DNA from: Dyadobacter luticola
GTDB taxonomy: Bacteria > Bacteroidota > Bacteroidia > Cytophagales > Spirosomataceae
Assembly (NCBI RefSeq): GCF_005860805.1
Contig: NZ_VCEJ01000002.1
Coordinates: 1,410,375-1,474,374, forward strand
DNA length: 64,000 nt
Reading direction: 5' to 3'
Below the pieces are notes generated by a model that saw nothing but the letters and a program-made list of their open reading frames with translations, did not search any database and had not been told where the DNA came from. Below, piece after piece: positions 32,980-41,891 of this stretch (positions within the stretch are counted from its first letter, which is position 1; the number at the start of each line of letters is the position of its first letter). Both the position numbers and the translations under genes were made by a program.

Positions 32980-33156
32980 GTGGGGGAGATTTAATGCATC
33001 AAACCGTTCCACAATTACTATACCAGCTGTTTTGTAGAATTAGCTATTGTAGCAAGACAGAATTTCAAAGGTTTTGTCAACTTTTTTCAAACCTTGGCCA
33101 ACGAAAACAATATTATTTTTGTCCTGATAAAAATCAGATAGATTCAAAATCACCCT

Positions 33157-33507
33157 ATGAAAAGTTTACAGAAACTGTTGCTGCTTGTTATCATCACGGC
33201 CGGTTGCAGCAAAGACGATGTACCAAAAGGTACGCCCGATTGTATACAGGATAAGATCAAGGAAATCCTCGCGGAAGGTGTCTGGAACCCGCCGGCGAAA
33301 ATTTACAGGTATACCTTCAAGGGTGAGACGGTGTACTATATACCGCAGCGGTGCTGCGACATTCCGAGCGTTTTGCTGGACGAAAATTGTGCGGTAATCT
33401 GTTCGCCGGACGGCGGTTTTGGAGGCTCGGGAGACGGCAAGTGCCCTGAATTTTTCAAGGAAAGATCAAATGAAAAGCTCATCTGGGAAGACGATCGCCA
33501 CCCCTGA
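33157..33507 (+). CDS. Cys-rich lipoprotein, DUF6970-like
   Basis: A 116-residue lipoprotein: signal peptide with lipobox TAGCS near residue 18, then a small domain with VWNPPAKIYRYTFKGETVYY, PQRCCDIPSVLLDENC and ICSPDGGFGGSGDGKCPEF. The paired cysteines suggest disulfides in the periplasm. I associate this pattern with a DUF now numbered 6970, a small Bacteroidota lipoprotein family of unknown role (moderate certainty). A hairpin overlaps its stop codon. Confidence 0.72.
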   Translation: MKSLQKLLLLVIITAGCSKDDVPKGTPDCIQDKIKEILAEGVWNPPAKIYRYTFKGETVYYIPQRCCDIPSVLLDENCAVICSPDGGFGGSGDGKCPEFFKERSNEKLIWEDDRHP

Positions 33508-33514
33508 TGAGCTT
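33475..33514 (+). terminator. Hairpin overlapping the lipoprotein gene's stop
   Basis: AAGCTCATC (33475-33483) pairs perfectly with GATGAGCTT (33506-33514), spanning the stop codon. There is no immediate T-tract, so termination is uncertain. Confidence 0.4.
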
Positions 33515-33536
33515 CACTATGAGGCTTTTACCTAAA

Positions 33537-34334
33537 TTACAAATCAGAATAGTCCGCAGGATAAAGGAATGTCGTCACATTTTTGGAAACATTGTTCTGG
33601 TACTGCGGATCGGCTTTCAGCTTCGTCCACTCGGGCGAAGCGAAGAATGCCTTCCAATGTTCTTCCCGCGAATTTTTATCCGAAAAAGTAGTCATATACA
33701 TCAGGTTAGGCATGGTACTGCCAGCAATAACCTCTCCATAAAATACCGAGTTAAATTCCAGTCGGCTGAAAAGTGGCACCTCGCCACCCGCATTGAACAT
33801 TTTGACCTTGTTCGCATGGATCTTTTCGGTGTGGCCTTCATAGCTTCTCAATTCATAGATCCGCTCGCTTTTTGGTACAGTCAGCTTTGACTGCGTAATC
33901 ATCGGCGCATCCTCGAAAGCCTGCAAAACGATGGTTTCAAACCTTGTGTAAGGCGGATTTTTGTATTCCGCATCGATATAATCCTTGCCGCTCGAAAGGT
34001 AGCTGGCATCTTTTTTCAGTTTCTCGGGCAAAGTCAGCAGCTGGTCCAGCGATTTCATCGGCGTAAGCACATACACCTTTTTGCCATATAAAGCCGTATC
34101 TGCATTAGTAGGCTTAAAAACCCCGATCGTTTTCACACCCATCCGGTGCAGTGCCGGAATGTAAGCGTCTTTCAGGTAGCCATCGAGCCGTGCTTCCTGG
34201 TCTTTATTTTTGATGGTATATACCTTGATCTGGTAAAAATCACGCTTGGGCGGGGCTGCAAAAATGCCTGCCGAAGTGGAGAAAGTGAGCAGCATGCAAA
34301 ACAGAATAAGCCTGCCGGTAAAAATGGTTTTCAT
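33537..34334 (-). CDS. Exported NIPSNAP family protein
   Basis: A 265-residue protein with a signal peptide ending near residue 27 (GIFAAP), then two NIPSNAP-type ferredoxin-like units: FYQIKVYTIKNKDQEARLDG and YELRSYEGHTEKIHANKVKMF, with SREEHWKAFFASPEWTKLK near the end. The family is a dimeric alpha-beta barrel group with unclear function. It stands alone, convergent with the lipoprotein gene. Confidence 0.85.
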   Translation of the reverse strand: MKTIFTGRLILFCMLLTFSTSAGIFAAPPKRDFYQIKVYTIKNKDQEARLDGYLKDAYIPALHRMGVKTIGVFKPTNADTALYGKKVYVLTPMKSLDQLLTLPEKLKKDASYLSSGKDYIDAEYKNPPYTRFETIVLQAFEDAPMITQSKLTVPKSERIYELRSYEGHTEKIHANKVKMFNAGGEVPLFSRLEFNSVFYGEVIAGSTMPNLMYMTTFSDKNSREEHWKAFFASPEWTKLKADPQYQNNVSKNVTTFLYPADYSDL

Positions 34335-34426
34335 AGGTTAAGAAATTTGCGATAGATAGTAAAACTCTCCTACCAAAGTCTCGGGTCGGGCAACTTTACC
34401 TAGTCCGTTTCCCGCAAATTTCAACC

Positions 34427-36616
34427 TTATATCTTGAATCCAACCGTCAGGAAGCCCGTGCGGCCGTCGCTGGGAATGATACCCGGCCCTGGAAAACCCA
34501 AAGCGCGGCGGGTGAAATATTTTTCGTTCAGCAAGTTGTTGACACTCAGGCTGAAATTAAATTTGTTCATCTGATAGTTCGCTGTCCAGTCCACCAGCTT
34601 GTACGCCGGAATTTCCCCCACAAGTCCGTCGGCCGTATGGGAAGAATTGTAGGCGTCGGAAAATTGCTGGCTTGTGTAAGCAAGCTGGACCGTCGTGCTG
34701 AAACGCGATTTTTTAAATGTAACACCCGTACGCAGGATCATTTTCGGTGCAAATTCTACTTGTTTCCCGACAATCAGGGCGGTCAGCAACGGGTTAATTG
34801 CCTTGGTATAAGCAGCGTCGGTATAGGCAATGCTGGCAAAAAGCGACAAATCTCCCGCATTTTCAGATTTTGAAAACATTCTCAGGAGATTCACTTCTCC
34901 AAATGCTTCCACGCCGCGGCTCCGGGAGCGGCCCACATTCGTACGGTACCGGATCACTTCCAGCCCATCGTCGCTGGCTTTGCGGATGATGCCAATCCGA
35001 TTGTTATAGTCTAAATAATAAGCACTTAGGTCAAAATTCAGCCAATCTTTCAGCTGTCCCCGAAAGCCGAGGTCCGCATTGAAACCGGTCACATCTTTCA
35101 AGTTCGGGTCGACCTGAAAATTGGGCGTACGCACCTGAATGTCAGAGTAATTGACCGGACTATAATTTTGTGAAATGTTGAAATAAACCTCCGAACCCTC
35201 CGAAACCGCATAATTCAGCCCGATCCCAAACAAAGGAAATGAACGCGTCTTTTGCTGATTTCCGGGCACTACCTCATTCGTTTTATCCTCGATACTGAAT
35301 CCGCGCGCATTGGTATTGATATATTCCATCCTGAAACCGGGCGTAACGCTCCATTTATCCGTCAGCCAAAGTACATTTTCAACAAAAAACGCCGCATTGT
35401 GGGACGGAAAAAGGTAATCAAATTCATCGATGCTGGACTTGTCAGAAAACTGGAAATCAGCACCTTTACCGCCTGCGCCGGTACCTTGCGCCTTGGAAGT
35501 CCGTCCGTGGAAATACCTCGCTCCGAGCAGTAGGGAGGAAGTTTTTTTAAAGATTTCGTAGCGGTGCAAAAACCGCAGCTCGGTTCCCCAGTTGCGGTAA
35601 TGATCGTAGGAAAGCTGCCGCCGGGCTGTGGTATCGGTTTTATCCCGCAAAGGATTGATAATGTTGCCAATAGATCCCCGCTCGGCGATCAAACCATATG
35701 TGCGCAGATTAAATTTCGTCTTTTCGGTAAAAGCATAATCCACGTGCGCGGCGGGAATGTACCACTTGGCTTTAAACCAGTTTCCGTTTCGGTAGCTGGC
35801 GCGCGTGTTCTCGGCAAACTGCGCGTCGGTCAACCCGCCCGGCTGCTGCATCAGGTAATCCATCAACGTAATGTCACCTCCGATTTTCAGCTTTTCCGAT
35901 ACATCCCAATTCAGCGATCCGTAGCCGGTATTGACATTAAATTGGGTGTTATCGCGCCAGCCATCGCCTTGTTTGTGCTGATAAAAAGCATAATAATTTA
36001 CCTTCCCGATTTGCCCGCCGAGTGCATTAAAAGAAGTAAAAACACCGTAAGTGCCGATTGTCTGGCGGGTTTCAAATTCTACTTTCTTATCAACATTGCC
36101 TTTTTTAAACTGAAAATTTAGCAGGCCGCCAAACTGCGTACCATATTGCAGCGAAGCAGCCCCGCGCACGATCTCAATGCGGCTGATGGCCTCGGCTGGC
36201 GGGGTATAGTAGCTTTCAGGGTATCCGATCGGGTCCGCAGAAATATCGTAACCGTTTTGGCGGGAATTGAATTCAGTGGTACGATTGGGGTTCAAGCCCC
36301 GCGTCGCGACGCCCAGCTGGATGCCATAAGAATCGTTTTCTACAATGTTCACACCGGGGACGCGGGCATAAATCTGCCGCGCATTGTTGGTGGAAAGATT
36401 GGCATTAACACCCTGTAAAACAATGACTTCATTTTTCTTCCCGGCGTAAATCCCCATATTTTCCACGTCCGCCAGGCGGCGCAGGCCGTTCACATTCTGC
36501 TTCTTTTCAATGACGCGCAGCTCGTCGAGATTTTTGGTTTTTTCAGTTTGCGCCAAACAAGCTGGCAGCACAAACAGGCAAAGAAGACTAGTAGAAATCG
36601 CGGCTTTTTTTAACAC
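34427..36616 (-). CDS. TonB-dependent receptor, FecA-like
   Basis: A 729-residue outer-membrane receptor: signal peptide ending at CLAQ, plug domain (about residues 55-180) with NARQIYARVPGVNIVENDS and ISRIEIVRGAASLQYGTQFGG, then a 22-strand-type barrel ending with the aromatic C-terminal TVGFKI. Similarity to Fe(III)-dicitrate-type receptors, and the imelysin/di-heme genes upstream in the same operon, point to uptake of an iron complex. It is the last gene of the 41786-34427 unit, starting 43 bases after the HTTM stop. Confidence 0.85.
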   Translation of the reverse strand: MLKKAAISTSLLCLFVLPACLAQTEKTKNLDELRVIEKKQNVNGLRRLADVENMGIYAGKKNEVIVLQGVNANLSTNNARQIYARVPGVNIVENDSYGIQLGVATRGLNPNRTTEFNSRQNGYDISADPIGYPESYYTPPAEAISRIEIVRGAASLQYGTQFGGLLNFQFKKGNVDKKVEFETRQTIGTYGVFTSFNALGGQIGKVNYYAFYQHKQGDGWRDNTQFNVNTGYGSLNWDVSEKLKIGGDITLMDYLMQQPGGLTDAQFAENTRASYRNGNWFKAKWYIPAAHVDYAFTEKTKFNLRTYGLIAERGSIGNIINPLRDKTDTTARRQLSYDHYRNWGTELRFLHRYEIFKKTSSLLLGARYFHGRTSKAQGTGAGGKGADFQFSDKSSIDEFDYLFPSHNAAFFVENVLWLTDKWSVTPGFRMEYINTNARGFSIEDKTNEVVPGNQQKTRSFPLFGIGLNYAVSEGSEVYFNISQNYSPVNYSDIQVRTPNFQVDPNLKDVTGFNADLGFRGQLKDWLNFDLSAYYLDYNNRIGIIRKASDDGLEVIRYRTNVGRSRSRGVEAFGEVNLLRMFSKSENAGDLSLFASIAYTDAAYTKAINPLLTALIVGKQVEFAPKMILRTGVTFKKSRFSTTVQLAYTSQQFSDAYNSSHTADGLVGEIPAYKLVDWTANYQMNKFNFSLSVNNLLNEKYFTRRALGFPGPGIIPSDGRTGFLTVGFKI

Positions 36617-36658
36617 TTTTATTTTGGGTCAAACCCTTATTTTTCACTTCAAAATTTG

Positions 36659-37993
36659 TCAGTTCCGCCAGTCCGTGATCCATTTTTTTGGACGAAAACT
36701 GTCATGTACCAACGCCAGGTCGGTTTTAGGGTCGATCAGCAGATTACTCGGGTGGCCATTGACCGAGGCATAACATACTGCGTGGATCTCGGTATCGCCG
36801 AGACCCGTTTCCTGATAATAATTGTGCAGATAATGAGCGAATTGCAAGATCATATCCGGCTGAAAACTGCATTGCCTGGCCTGGATCCGGGTTAAAAATT
36901 TTTCCGGTTTCACCACAAAACTTTTCCCACTGCTTTTCACCTTTACCTCATATTCCAGCGACGCGTTTTTTTCCATCAGCATAATGTTCCAGGAAAACCG
37001 GTAACCCTGCTCGTGCCACAGTACATTGCCGCCGTAAAAATAGCTGCGAAATGGCATGAAGAACTGGAAAAGGAAGAAAATCGCCAGAAAAGGAATTGCA
37101 AATCGGTACTTTCGGAATGATACCTCGCTAAGCATGTAGAGTCCTTTGGTCTGACCCAAAATCGTACGAAGAAACGTCTGGTGAAAACCGGACGGAAAGA
37201 AAATCAGCGCGGTGCAGATCATCATCCACGGGAACATGCCGATGTAGAAAAGCAGGTGGGTGAGCACGTGAAAGACCACGATCACGACATACATATAAAT
37301 ACGCGTCTGCCTCATACTCAGCAGAAAAGGTGCGCTGAGATCAAAAAGCATCGCAAACCAGCTTAGTACAAAAGCTACCCAAACCTGAGTCAGCAGCGGC
37401 CCGATGACCGGAAAGTCCTGGTTGGCAGCTAACCATATCCGCAACGGCTGCGCCTCGAAAAGCCAGTCGTAGCGCAGCTTCGCCACCCCTCCGAAAAAGT
37501 ACACCAGTCCTACCTGCGCACGTAAAGCGCCGAGCATCCACGCAGGGATTTTCAGGATTTTTGTTTGGCTAAATAAAACATTATCAAGAGAGTAGCTGCT
37601 ATTCATGGGCAAAAAACACATGAGCAGCGCCAGCAAACTTACCTGATAATAATGGTTGAGATAAACACTTTTGTCGAGCAGCTCGACGTAGGTGAAAAGG
37701 AAGAAAAAGATAACGATCGCAAACCTGTAAAACAGCCCCAGCGCAATCAGCAGCGCCAGTACTGCCAGTGCGTAAAATACCCCGTGCATGTAAGGAGCAG
37801 GCAGCGGGCGTACCCACTCGAAACCGTAAAATGGGAAGAAGAAACCGGGTTTGACGTAAAAATCGTCCACCCAGCCGCGGGCAATAAAACGGATCTCGGA
37901 CACAAAAAGCAGCAGGCCAAAAACGATCCTGAAAAAGGCAAGCGACTCGCTGCCAATCAGTTCCTGTCCCTGACGTATCCACTTTCTGATCAT
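36659..37993 (-). CDS. HTTM domain membrane protein (vitamin K-dependent gamma-carboxylase-like)
   Basis: A 444-residue protein with at least nine membrane helices and the HTTM pattern: SLAFFRIVFGLLLFVSEIRF, LDKSVYLNHYYQVSLLALLM and VGLVYFFGGVAKLRYDWLFE, followed by a C-terminal soluble tail from about residue 335. HTTM is shared with eukaryotic gamma-glutamyl carboxylase; bacterial members are found with imelysin and di-heme oxidoreductase genes in iron-linked operons. The reaction is unknown. The stop-start junction with the imelysin gene is direct. Confidence 0.85.
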   Translation of the reverse strand: MIRKWIRQGQELIGSESLAFFRIVFGLLLFVSEIRFIARGWVDDFYVKPGFFFPFYGFEWVRPLPAPYMHGVFYALAVLALLIALGLFYRFAIVIFFFLFTYVELLDKSVYLNHYYQVSLLALLMCFLPMNSSYSLDNVLFSQTKILKIPAWMLGALRAQVGLVYFFGGVAKLRYDWLFEAQPLRIWLAANQDFPVIGPLLTQVWVAFVLSWFAMLFDLSAPFLLSMRQTRIYMYVVIVVFHVLTHLLFYIGMFPWMMICTALIFFPSGFHQTFLRTILGQTKGLYMLSEVSFRKYRFAIPFLAIFFLFQFFMPFRSYFYGGNVLWHEQGYRFSWNIMLMEKNASLEYEVKVKSSGKSFVVKPEKFLTRIQARQCSFQPDMILQFAHYLHNYYQETGLGDTEIHAVCYASVNGHPSNLLIDPKTDLALVHDSFRPKKWITDWRN

Positions 37994-39109
37994 TTAGTCA
38001 CCGTCATTATCGCTGAATGTCAGCAGTACACCCAGGTTGTTGATCATATCCACTTCCATCAGCACCTGCAATTTTTTCACTTCGTCGTAGGCCGCGCTCA
38101 CCGCAGCAGTTTGCCCGGTTATCGCGGTACTCAGCGGATCACCGATCGCGTCGATTTTCGCTTTCACCGCCGCAAACTGTGCTTTGATTTTTTCGCTCAG
38201 CAGCTGGTCGCCGGATTTTGCGCCCGCTTCGTCAAGAATGTCGTCGATACCAATGTTGTTGCCTGCGCCCGTTCCGCTGAATGTATTTTCCAGCGTGCGC
38301 AGCTCGGCTTTTAATAAGGTCAGCGAAGCATTGCTGAACTTCGCGTCGACCATTCCAGGCTGTGGGGTACCATTATTACGTTTACCCAGCGGCGCGCCAA
38401 GTCGCTCATCTTTAATCGTATACACGAGGTCGATCATTTTGTTGGACAACATACCGAGCGAAGAGTTAATATCCCGGCCATCGGCTTCCTTGAATGTTTT
38501 CAGGTAATTTCCACCATCAGGTTTCCATTTGGAATAAACCAATGTGGCCTGATTTTGCAGATTTGCACTCAATGCTTTCAGGTACTCGCCCCTTTTTCCA
38601 CCATTAATCCCGGCAAAATTCCCGATCACCGCATTATTCCCGGAAGTACTGAAAAGCAGGTATTCGATCGCAGGCAGGCCCTTCAATGTTGCACCCAGGC
38701 TTTCGATATAAGCATTATCAATGGTCACTCCGGTTTTTGTGATCGCGCTTTCGATGCCGGTGTAGTTGGTGCTGGGAAAATAAATTGCAGAAGAAAGAAA
38801 TTCCGTTTCCACGGGCCCCTGACTAAAAAGTGACGCCACTTTCCAGCTTTCGGCGGCACTTACCCAGGCCTTTTGCGCAGCAGTTAGTTTTTGTGCATTT
38901 TTCAAATCGGCTGCATACGCAGTGGTGGCTTCGGTCAGGGCTGTTGCGGAAGTTTCAAAACTGGCGAAAGCCGGCAAGATTACATTCGTCCCCACATTGT
39001 CCAGCATGGCGGTGCGCTTTTGTCCGTCTACCGGATCCGGGTTATCATTCGAAGAGCAGGCAATTATTAAAGCACTGACAATCAATATGCAGCTTATTTT
39101 TTTCAGCAT
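37994..39109 (-). CDS. Imelysin-family lipoprotein lacking the GxHxxE histidine
   Basis: A 371-residue protein with signal peptide and lipobox (LIIACSS) when started at ATG 39109; the frame is open to 39139 but that only adds a 10-residue extension overlapping the upstream gene. Imelysin helices are recognised by AQKAWVSAAESWKVASLFSQG and the GLPAIEYLLFS segment. That segment occupies the place of the GxHxxE metal motif, with His replaced, so it is the degenerate paralog type. Imelysin-like proteins are periplasmic or outer-membrane-anchored iron-uptake factors of unsettled mechanism. Confidence 0.85.
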   Translation of the reverse strand: MLKKISCILIVSALIIACSSNDNPDPVDGQKRTAMLDNVGTNVILPAFASFETSATALTEATTAYAADLKNAQKLTAAQKAWVSAAESWKVASLFSQGPVETEFLSSAIYFPSTNYTGIESAITKTGVTIDNAYIESLGATLKGLPAIEYLLFSTSGNNAVIGNFAGINGGKRGEYLKALSANLQNQATLVYSKWKPDGGNYLKTFKEADGRDINSSLGMLSNKMIDLVYTIKDERLGAPLGKRNNGTPQPGMVDAKFSNASLTLLKAELRTLENTFSGTGAGNNIGIDDILDEAGAKSGDQLLSEKIKAQFAAVKAKIDAIGDPLSTAITGQTAAVSAAYDEVKKLQVLMEVDMINNLGVLLTFSDNDGD

Positions 39110-39125
39110 TATTTCAAATATCTTT

Positions 39126-40547
39126 TTATAAAGAATCAATAAATCTCAAAAGTGCTTCGCGGTCGGTTTTGCTATAAGTCATAAAAGCTTGCTTCGACTT
39201 TTCCGCCTCGCCGCCATGCCATAAAATGGCCTCCTCCACATTCCGCGCGCGACCGTCGTGCAGGAAATTGGTATGCTTGTTTACGGTTTTTACCAGACCA
39301 ATTCCCCAAAGTGGTGGCGTGCGCCATTCTGTACCCGTAGCTTCATAATCGGGACGGTTGTCTGCCAGGCCGGTGCCCATATCGTGCAGCAAAAGGTCGG
39401 TGTAAGGTCTGATCGTTTGTGCTGAAAGATAATCCGGTGATTCCGAGCGGCCGGTCAACATTTTAGCTACGTGGCAGCCGGTGCAGTTGGCCCGGGTAAA
39501 CAATGCTTTGCCGGTCAAAACCTGCTGGTCTTGCCAGCCTCTTCGTGCAGGTACAGCTAATGCTTTAATATAAAAAACAACATCTTCGAAAAGGTTGTCG
39601 GTAATTTCTGGTGCCCCGCCATTTGGCAGTGCGCCGTATTTTGCTTTTTGTGCGGCAGTAAGTCCCTCCGTCATAAACATGGAAGAAGTGACCCCCAAAT
39701 CCCCGTTGAATGCGCCCGCAGTTTGCTGTTCTACGGTTGGCTGATTGGCCTTCCAGCCGAATCTTCCGAGTGCCTTTTTCCCTTTTCTAAAATCCCAGAC
39801 GTAATTCGGCCGGCCCGAAATACCATCATTGTTGCGGTCATCGGGGTCGGATAATGCTAAAATGGTCTCCTCAGCCACCACTTCCAGAAGCCCCACGCCC
39901 GACATTTGCGGCGAAATTCTGGGTGAAACTAATGTGCCGGTCATAGGCCCGTATTTCAGATTGGAGAAGGTGTAAGTCGGTTTTTGCAACGAAAAAGCAG
40001 TTCCGTCAGGATAAGTGCCCGGCATTTCCTGGTAACTTACAGATACATCGCCCTCCGCTTCCACGCCAATAACCGCCCGAGGATTGAACTGCTCGCCGTA
40101 ATTCGGATCAAAAATCGGCTCGCCGTGCTCGCCCTTTCCTGGGATGGAGAGGCGGAAAAGTAAGGATTGTGTGATTTTTTGGTCGGTTAGAGAAACCGGC
40201 GCCCCGCGTCCGTCCTGAAAATGGCAGGCCGAGCAGGAGCTAGCATTGAAAAATGGCCCGAGGCCGTCGCGCGCCGTAGTAGAAGAAGGCGCCGTCACCC
40301 AATTATTCCGGTTAAAAGAGTTGCCGATCACAAATCGATCAACTTCGCTGGAAGTGAGGCTGATTAAAGAATTTCCGAAGGCATTGGCGGATTTGTCTGA
40401 GACAGTGCCTTCCCTGCCACCCGAAAATTCTTCGTCGGTTTCGGCAACAGGCTCCCTGATCAATTCCGGTTTGCTGCATTGGCTGAAAATCGCCAAACCC
40501 AATAACCAGATAGTCCTGAAAACCTGTTGCCTGATCCCGTTTTTCAA
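39126..40547 (-). CDS. Di-heme oxidoreductase (DUF1111 / thiol oxidoreductase-like) lipoprotein
   Basis: A 473-residue exported protein with a probable lipobox (FSQCS near residue 24) and two c-type heme motifs, CSACH near residue 110 and CTGCH near 355, plus GVGLLEVVAEETILALSDPDD and RTPPLWGIGLVKTVNKHTNFLHDGRA split over the core. It belongs to the MauG/cytochrome c peroxidase-like DUF1111 group. In the operon it stands between two imelysin genes, so redox handling of iron at the outer membrane is a fair inference. Confidence 0.88.
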   Translation of the reverse strand: MKNGIRQQVFRTIWLLGLAIFSQCSKPELIREPVAETDEEFSGGREGTVSDKSANAFGNSLISLTSSEVDRFVIGNSFNRNNWVTAPSSTTARDGLGPFFNASSCSACHFQDGRGAPVSLTDQKITQSLLFRLSIPGKGEHGEPIFDPNYGEQFNPRAVIGVEAEGDVSVSYQEMPGTYPDGTAFSLQKPTYTFSNLKYGPMTGTLVSPRISPQMSGVGLLEVVAEETILALSDPDDRNNDGISGRPNYVWDFRKGKKALGRFGWKANQPTVEQQTAGAFNGDLGVTSSMFMTEGLTAAQKAKYGALPNGGAPEITDNLFEDVVFYIKALAVPARRGWQDQQVLTGKALFTRANCTGCHVAKMLTGRSESPDYLSAQTIRPYTDLLLHDMGTGLADNRPDYEATGTEWRTPPLWGIGLVKTVNKHTNFLHDGRARNVEEAILWHGGEAEKSKQAFMTYSKTDREALLRFIDSL

Positions 40548-40598
40548 TTTGAAATGAATTAAAACCCGCTCCGCAGCGTCTTAGCGTAGCAAAAAAAC

Positions 40599-41786
40599 TT
40601 AGTTACTTTCTGGAATGGTCACATTGAGGCCAATTGCATTTGCCGCAACCGTCAGCTGATCAGCCTGGACACGCAAAGCATTTATAGCCGTTTTGAAAGC
40701 ATCCTGATTTTTCTTTACAGCCTGATCGATTGGCGGCGGAATCGCCTTGATAGCCGCAGTCGCAGCATCCAGTTTTGCGATCATATCAGTGTTGGCAGCA
40801 GCATTTTTGGCTTTTACCAGATCATCTACACCCGGCCCGTCAACCACAGTTCCGTCTGTGCGCGTGTATTTTCCGATATATACATTATAAATACCGACTT
40901 CGTCGTAGATGTAGTCATTATGCGTGTTGTCCGAAAAGCAAGAATGTTCATCCTCTTGCTCTTTCGACTCCATGATCACGGTCATGCGCTCACCGGAAAG
41001 TTCGCCTTTGGTCAGCTTGCCTATTCCCATAATGAGGCTCGCCAGAGACTTATCTACATTGGCAGCAGCAGTAAAATCCTTGCGGTAAGTGCCGGTGGTT
41101 TCCCACTGCGCTTTCACGGATTCAAGGTCTTTTACTAAAAGATCGGTGACAATTTTAAGGTAGGTACCGCGACGCGCCTGATTTTTGGCAGTTCCGCCGG
41201 TAGTAAGATAGTCGGTGTAGGGACGCTTTCCGGGACTGTCAGCGTAAAAATCCTGGCCCCAAAGCAAGAATTCGATGGCATGATAACCTACTCTCACGTC
41301 GGTATCGCCCTCTTTTCCATTATCTGCCAGAATTGTCGCTTCTGTGATAGTCGGATAACCTGTCAGATCATTAATCACACCCACATTTTGAAGAGGGGTT
41401 ATCTTGGCGGAGTCAACCACATAATCAATGTACGCCTCATCAAGCGGCCAGGCGTTGATCAGACCTTCGAAATTATCGTCGGTCCCGTCTATCGGGCCGT
41501 CATAGAAACGGAAAGCTTCTGTTTGGAGGTAAGGCACCCGGGCGGCGAGCCAGGCATTTTTACAGTCTGTCAGGCCCTGCGCCGATGGTGCGGCTACAAA
41601 TGCATTGACTTTGGTTTGAAGATCTTTGGCTGTTTTTATTGCGTCGTCGTAGTTGGCGAGGACGATATCTGCATAATTATTTACAACTGCCTGATTTGTG
41701 ATTGTCTCAACTGTCGGCTCTTCGTCATCGGAATCGCAGGCAGCCAGAAATCCCAGCAAAGCGAATGGTAAAATATATTTTTTCAT
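40599..41786 (-). CDS. Imelysin-family lipoprotein (IrpA-like)
   Basis: A 395-residue lipoprotein with lipobox LAACDS near residue 15 when started at ATG 41786 (the frame is open to 41822). The first helical repeat shows TDCKNAWLAARVPYLQTEAF and RFYDGPIDG, and the intact motif GYHAIEFLLWGQD gives GxHxxE. The second repeat carries LAS-LIMGIGKLTKGELSGERM and HSCFSDNTHNDY, typical of the IrpA branch. It is the first gene of the iron operon; a TAnnTTTG box lies 34 bases upstream. Confidence 0.9.
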   Translation of the reverse strand: MKKYILPFALLGFLAACDSDDEEPTVETITNQAVVNNYADIVLANYDDAIKTAKDLQTKVNAFVAAPSAQGLTDCKNAWLAARVPYLQTEAFRFYDGPIDGTDDNFEGLINAWPLDEAYIDYVVDSAKITPLQNVGVINDLTGYPTITEATILADNGKEGDTDVRVGYHAIEFLLWGQDFYADSPGKRPYTDYLTTGGTAKNQARRGTYLKIVTDLLVKDLESVKAQWETTGTYRKDFTAAANVDKSLASLIMGIGKLTKGELSGERMTVIMESKEQEDEHSCFSDNTHNDYIYDEVGIYNVYIGKYTRTDGTVVDGPGVDDLVKAKNAAANTDMIAKLDAATAAIKAIPPPIDQAVKKNQDAFKTAINALRVQADQLTVAANAIGLNVTIPESN

Positions 41787-41819
41787 GCCCAAAATTTTTA
41801 GTGAAAAATGGTTCGGGCA

Positions 41820-41827
41820 CAAAAGTA
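41820..41827 (-). promoter_or_regulatory. Probable -7 box of the iron operon
   Basis: On the minus strand TACTTTTG fits TAnnTTTG, 34 bases ahead of ATG 41786. An AT-rich segment upstream (41841-41880) could carry a regulator site, but I could not recognise a clear iron box. Confidence 0.45.
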
Positions 41828-41891
41828 AGAATTATTGCAATTTAGACTGATTTCAATTAGTAATTAATCAAAATTTAATTGGCGCTCACGG

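Noticed and set aside
33507-33890. A 127-residue plus-strand frame over the NIPSNAP gene
   Set aside because: It is antisense to a clear signal-peptide protein with two NIPSNAP units.
35564-36121. A 185-residue plus-strand frame inside the TonB receptor gene
   Set aside because: Antisense shadow; the receptor frame has plug and barrel features throughout.
41841-41858. An iron-regulator (Fur or DtxR-like) box ahead of the imelysin operon
   Set aside because: The AT-rich segment has only weak dyad symmetry, so I do not call it a site.
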